Origin: UBA1351 sp964627665
GTDB taxonomy: Bacteria > Bacillota > Clostridia > Lachnospirales > Vallitaleaceae
Length of the DNA: 64,000 nt
Assembly: GCA_964627665.1 (NCBI GenBank)
Contig: CAZVKG010000001.1
Span: 1-64,000, forward strand
Direction: 5' to 3'
Part shown: piece after piece, positions 60,832 to 64,000 of the stretch
Numbering within the stretch: position 1 is the stretch's first letter
Layout: each line of letters opens with the position of its first letter
The notes under the pieces: generated by a model
Told to the model about the DNA's origin: nothing
The model's database searches: none
Seen by the model: only the letters and a program-made list of their open reading frames with translations
Program-made: the position numbers and the translations under genes

Positions 60832-61578
60832 TTAATATTCAACATTAACTAAAGTAAGGGCACTTGCCATCGCTTTGTGACCGACATCTTTATTATTCAT
60901 AGATTTAAAGGCACGTTTGATTGTCTCTTCATGACGTGTCCCAAGACCTATCTGAATCAATGTTCCCACAATAATTCTTTCCATATTTAGTAAAAATCCA
61001 TCGGCGGTCATGGTAACAATGATTTCTTCATCTGTTTCAATAAGTTCAAGAGATGTGATTGTTTTGACTGAACTTTTTACTTTTGACTTGGTGCAAAAAG
61101 CGGCAAATTCATGCTCTCCGAGGAATAGTTCTGCAGCGTCTCTCATCTTATCAACATCTAATACGCTATCCATACGATTCACGTACTGACGGTCAAATAA
61201 AGGGCGTGTTGGTGCGTCATTTTTCCATAAACGGTATTCATATGTCAGTTCTTTCACATTATATCGACTATGGAATCGATCTTCGACCACTTCAACTGAA
61301 TACGTGATAATATCATCCGGTAAGAATTCTTCAAAGTAGTCACGAATATCCTTTACATCTTCTTTTTTATCCGGTACTTTGAAATTCACCACTTGGTAGG
61401 TTGCACTAACGCCGGCATCTGTGTTTACAGCACTTACTACTTCAATCTCTTCTCCATATTTCTTTTCAAGAATCGCCTCTAGTTTACCTTGAATCGTTTT
61501 ATCTTCATTGCTTTTCGTTTTTCGATAGCCCTTATAACGTCGTCCGTCATAACCAATCGTCATTTTATAATTGATCAT
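60832..61578 (-). CDS. TruA-like pseudouridine synthase, divergent paralogue
   Basis: A 248-residue TruA-family protein. The fold landmarks are kept (YDGRRYKGYRKT at the N-terminus, FLLNMERIIVGTLIQIGLG at the C-terminus). The active-site segment reads SAVNTDAGVSAT in place of GRTDKGVHA: the catalytic Asp remains, but the Arg two residues before it is Asn and the His after GV is Ser. It may modify another RNA site or be weakly active. Head of a three-gene row with ywbE and the ArsC-like gene, and 36-40% visually similar only in motifs to the truA at 31454 (not computed). Confidence 0.85.
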   Translation of the reverse strand: MINYKMTIGYDGRRYKGYRKTKSNEDKTIQGKLEAILEKKYGEEIEVVSAVNTDAGVSATYQVVNFKVPDKKEDVKDIRDYFEEFLPDDIITYSVEVVEDRFHSRYNVKELTYEYRLWKNDAPTRPLFDRQYVNRMDSVLDVDKMRDAAELFLGEHEFAAFCTKSKVKSSVKTITSLELIETDEEIIVTMTADGFLLNMERIIVGTLIQIGLGTRHEETIKRAFKSMNNKDVGHKAMASALTLVNVEY

Positions 61579-61656
61579 ATTTACCTTCTTTCTGTCAACA
61601 ATTTTAACTGTACTATATCATTTATATGAAAAAAAGTACACATGATTTAACATCAA

Positions 61657-62664
61657 TCATCTTATCATTTTTATGATGTGATGGCCAATATGTTCAAGCG
61701 GTGCTTGTTTTGTGATTCCATTTAATTCGTATGCTGCTTTTGGCATACCATATACAATCGATGTTTTTTCGTCTTGTCCTAGTGTAATTGCACCTTTTCG
61801 CTTCATCATAACAATTCCTTTTGCACCATCATAGCCCATTCCTGTTAAAATCACACCAAGCGCCTTGTCTTCGGCAGCTTCCGCAACTGAATAAAACAAG
61901 ACATCTACAGATGGACAATGGCCACTGACTTTTTCTCCCTGAAACACCTTTAAAAAATAACCTTTGCTACATTTTTTTACTTGAATATGTTGATCTCCAG
62001 GAGCTATATATATATGATCGCTTTCAATCACATCTCCATTTTTAGCTTCTTTTACTGTGAAATGCGTTTGATTATTTAAACGCTCTGCAAACATGCGAGA
62101 AAAAACAGGTGGAATGTGTTGAACAATCACTATCCCAGGCAAACCTAAAGGTAATTGCTTTAGTACAGAAAAAATTGCTTCTGTTCCACCCGTTGATGCA
62201 CCTATGGCAATTAACTCATGCTTAATTATTTTTTGTGCAACCTTTATTTCCTTTTTTGGGTTTTCAGGAATAAGGACATTTGCTTTTGCTCCCGCTTTTA
62301 TCTTGTTAATCAAATCAAGTATGAATTTTTTTACATCTTCCGGTGAGGATGCTAATGGTTTTAATACAAAATCAACTGCTCCTGCATTCATCGCATCAAA
62401 GACTCGATTATTAATTGAACTTACTATAATAACAGGTATCGGATATTGAGGCATCAATCTTCGAACAAACTCAATTCCATCCATTTTGGGCATTTCAATA
62501 TCACATGTTATTACATCCGGTTCATACTTTAATATTTTATCTCTAGCTTCAAAAGGGTCTGCCGCCGTTGCAATAACTTCGATATTACTATCGGCTTGGA
62601 TTCCTTTCGTTAATATTTGCCTAAATACAGCACTATCATCAACTACTAATACTCTTATACTCAT
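61657..62664 (-). CDS. cheB: Chemotaxis protein-glutamate methylesterase CheB
   Basis: A 335-residue response-regulator enzyme. The receiver domain has VVDDSAVFRQI, phosphoacceptor Asp in VITCDIEMPKMDG and Lys in DFVLKPLA. The methylesterase domain has the Ser of IGASTGGTEAI, the His of IVQHIPPVFSRMF and the Asp of TGMGYDGAKG. It demethylates chemoreceptors when phosphorylated by CheA. It starts 13 nt after cheR behind GGGAGAAGTGT. No cheA or cheW is in the window. Confidence 0.95.
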   Translation of the reverse strand: MSIRVLVVDDSAVFRQILTKGIQADSNIEVIATAADPFEARDKILKYEPDVITCDIEMPKMDGIEFVRRLMPQYPIPVIIVSSINNRVFDAMNAGAVDFVLKPLASSPEDVKKFILDLINKIKAGAKANVLIPENPKKEIKVAQKIIKHELIAIGASTGGTEAIFSVLKQLPLGLPGIVIVQHIPPVFSRMFAERLNNQTHFTVKEAKNGDVIESDHIYIAPGDQHIQVKKCSKGYFLKVFQGEKVSGHCPSVDVLFYSVAEAAEDKALGVILTGMGYDGAKGIVMMKRKGAITLGQDEKTSIVYGMPKAAYELNGITKQAPLEHIGHHIIKMIR

Positions 62665-62677
62665 ACACTTCTCCCAC

Positions 62678-63493
62678 CTATATTTTTCTATACACTGAAG
62701 GTTTTATATATTTAAATTTTGTTCTTTCTTTATTGATTGATTCAGAATGTCCTATAAAAAGATATCCGCCATACTCCAAGTGATTATATAATTTATTAAT
62801 CAGTTGCTCTTTGGTTTCATTATCAAAATAAATCATTACATTACGACAAAAAATCACATGAAATTTCTTTTTAAATGGAAATGTCGGTTCTAAAAGATTA
62901 AATCTGCGATATACAACTTCTTTTCTCAACGAACTTTTTACTTGATACGAATCCGATGATATTTTATCAAAGTAATTTAATGTCCATGTTTTTGGTAATG
63001 ATTTAATTTTATCAGAAGCATATATCCCTTTTTCCGCTTGATTCAATACATTCAATGATAAATCTGTTGCCAAAAGTTTTTTGTCCCATTTTTCATGCTT
63101 TTTTTTAAAGTAATCTTCTAAAATCATTGCTAATGTATAGGGTTCTTCTCCTGTTGAACTCGCTGCACACCAAATTCTCAAATCCTTGTTATTATTATTT
63201 TTTTCCCAAAACGGCAATACCGATTCGGAAAAATAAGAAAAATGATCGGATTCTCTCATAAAATACGTATGATTTGTTGTGATTTTGTCAATTAAACCAC
63301 TTATTTTTTTTCCGTCTTGATCGTCTTGTAAGTACTTATAATATGTCATGAAATTTTCCATGTTTAACTCAGATAATATATGGCTCAATCGACTAACAAG
63401 TAAAGTCTTTTTTTCGTTTTTTAAATGTATTCCACTATTTTCTTTAATAAACTCTGCTAATAATTTAAATTCTACATCTGTAATTTTTATCAT
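62678..63493 (-). CDS. cheR: Chemotaxis protein methyltransferase CheR
   Basis: A 271-residue SAM-dependent methyltransferase that methylates receptor glutamates. It has the N-terminal helical domain (LKNEKKTLLVSRLSHIL), and the catalytic domain with IWCAASSTGEEPYTLAMIL (core STGEEPYT), FCRNVMIYFD and GYLFIGHSES. No TPR extension is present. ATG at 63493 lies behind AGGTGATGAAA; in-frame GTG and ATG codons just upstream are part of that site. It forms an mcp-cheR-cheB row. Confidence 0.95.
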   Translation of the reverse strand: MIKITDVEFKLLAEFIKENSGIHLKNEKKTLLVSRLSHILSELNMENFMTYYKYLQDDQDGKKISGLIDKITTNHTYFMRESDHFSYFSESVLPFWEKNNNNKDLRIWCAASSTGEEPYTLAMILEDYFKKKHEKWDKKLLATDLSLNVLNQAEKGIYASDKIKSLPKTWTLNYFDKISSDSYQVKSSLRKEVVYRRFNLLEPTFPFKKKFHVIFCRNVMIYFDNETKEQLINKLYNHLEYGGYLFIGHSESINKERTKFKYIKPSVYRKI

Positions 63494-63516
63494 TTTCATC
63501 ACCTAATTTATTATAT

Positions 63517-63547
63517 AACGGAAGAAATGCTTTGCATTTCTTCCGTT
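63517..63547 (-). terminator. Hairpin between the chemoreceptor gene and cheR
   Basis: A perfect 14-bp stem with 3-nt loop starts 7 nt after the receptor stop. The minus strand continues TTATATAATAAATT, a poor T tract, so it may attenuate rather than end transcription into cheR-cheB. Confidence 0.65.
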
Positions 63548-63553
63548 AACAAT

Positions 63554-64000
63554 TTAATATTTTTCAAATTCAGAATCACTCAACGATATTTTTTTTGCTT
63601 TTTTCTTTTCATTTATACTTTGTTTTTGATTTTGATTTTGCATGCTTTCAAGCATCTTTAAAACTTCTGGGTTTATTGTCTCTTGCTTTATTTTATCCTT
63701 ATTGGCTCTACGTAACTTAAATGTTGAAACTTGTGTTTTAAGCATATCTGCTTGACCTGATAGTTCCTCGCTGGCCGCTGCAGTTTCTTCTGCCGTTGCG
63801 CTTGTTGTTTGAACAACATCCGATATTTGCATAATGCCTTGATTTATTTGTTCAACCGCCGATGATTGTTCTAAAGAAGCAGAAGCAATTTCTCCTACTA
63901 GGGATGTTGCCTGTGAAACACCTTCTACAATTTTATTTAACGCTTGTGCTGTTTCATTAGCAATTTTTGTTCCACCTTCAACCTTATTTATAGATCCTTC
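63554..64000 (-). CDS. Methyl-accepting chemotaxis protein, C-terminal part
   Basis: The 3' part of a receptor gene, open to the window edge; its start lies outside. The readable 148 codons cover the descending coiled coil of the signalling domain (INKVEGGTKIANETAQAL, IASASLEQSSAVEQINQGI, TSATAEETAAASEEL), containing likely methylation Glu/Gln sites, and a Lys/Gln-rich tail ending SDSEFEKY. It lacks the CheA-contact tip, which must be further upstream. It neighbours cheR and cheB. Confidence 0.93.
   Translation of the reverse strand, partial: EGSINKVEGGTKIANETAQALNKIVEGVSQATSLVGEIASASLEQSSAVEQINQGIMQISDVVQTTSATAEETAAASEELSGQADMLKTQVSTFKLRRANKDKIKQETINPEVLKMLESMQNQNQKQSINEKKKAKKISLSDSEFEKY

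Noticed and set aside
1..64000. Prophage, insertion sequence, CRISPR array, rRNA or tRNA genes
   Set aside because: Both strands were read for transposase or phage proteins, spaced repeats and RNA signatures; none was found.

Overview
The window looks like a chromosomal stretch of a low-GC, anaerobic Firmicute, most likely a member of the Clostridia (Lachnospirales-like). The reasons are AGGAGG-type ribosome binding sites before nearly every gene, a T-box leader, a perfect CIRCE element before groES, PhoP-type boxes before pstB, a flavodiiron protein, lipoprotein solute-binding proteins with Gram-positive ABC importers, and a direct glutaminyl-tRNA synthetase. No phage, insertion sequence, rRNA, tRNA or CRISPR array was seen. 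Most genes lie on the minus strand, so operons are read right to left.

Region 1 (1-23.2 kb) is housekeeping: guaA, an AEC transporter, leuA behind a leucine T-box, DUF554, DAHP synthase, a phosphate regulon without pstSCA (pstB-phoU-phoP-phoR), guaB-deoD, an HD-GYP protein, groES-groEL, an 8-oxoguanine glycosylase, zinc-ribbon proteins (DUF6062-like, DUF2225), glnS, a conserved 77-residue protein and a chemoreceptor.

Region 2 (23.2-31.4 kb) is a sucrose/fructo-oligosaccharide locus: lipoprotein binding protein, two permeases, GH32 beta-fructosidase, a flavodiiron protein and fructokinase, with a divergent LacI repressor. Near-identical 12-bp palindromes lie on both sides of the divergent promoter region. 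Neither this nor the later sugar ABC system has its own ATPase, so a shared MsmX-type ATPase encoded elsewhere is likely.

Region 3 (31.4-47.5 kb) holds truA, then a tightly overlapping secreted protein-ABC-2 exporter-two-component operon preceded by four phased TTTAGA repeats. Next comes a sensory operon (membrane-anchored peptide-binding-type protein, small anchored protein, histidine kinase, response regulator), then a complete oppABCDF operon.

Region 4 (47.7-57.5 kb) is a Gram-positive polysaccharide utilisation locus: lipoprotein binding protein, two permeases and cytosolic GH5 on the minus strand, and histidine kinase-GH43-response regulator on the plus strand. Between them is a second binding-protein paralogue whose lipobox is replaced by a transmembrane anchor.

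Region 5 (57.5-64 kb) contains a Gfo/Idh oxidoreductase, a MYG1-family phosphoesterase, an EamA transporter, an ArsC/Spx-like protein, YwbE, a second divergent TruA, cheB, cheR and the 3' end of a chemoreceptor gene.

The most notable theme is that two unrelated transporter loci each carry an extra, membrane-anchored copy of a solute-binding protein beside a multi-membrane-span histidine kinase and response regulator. This suggests transporter-derived co-receptors for two-component sensing. In addition, all three binding-protein-first ABC operons have a strong stem-loop just after the binding-protein gene.
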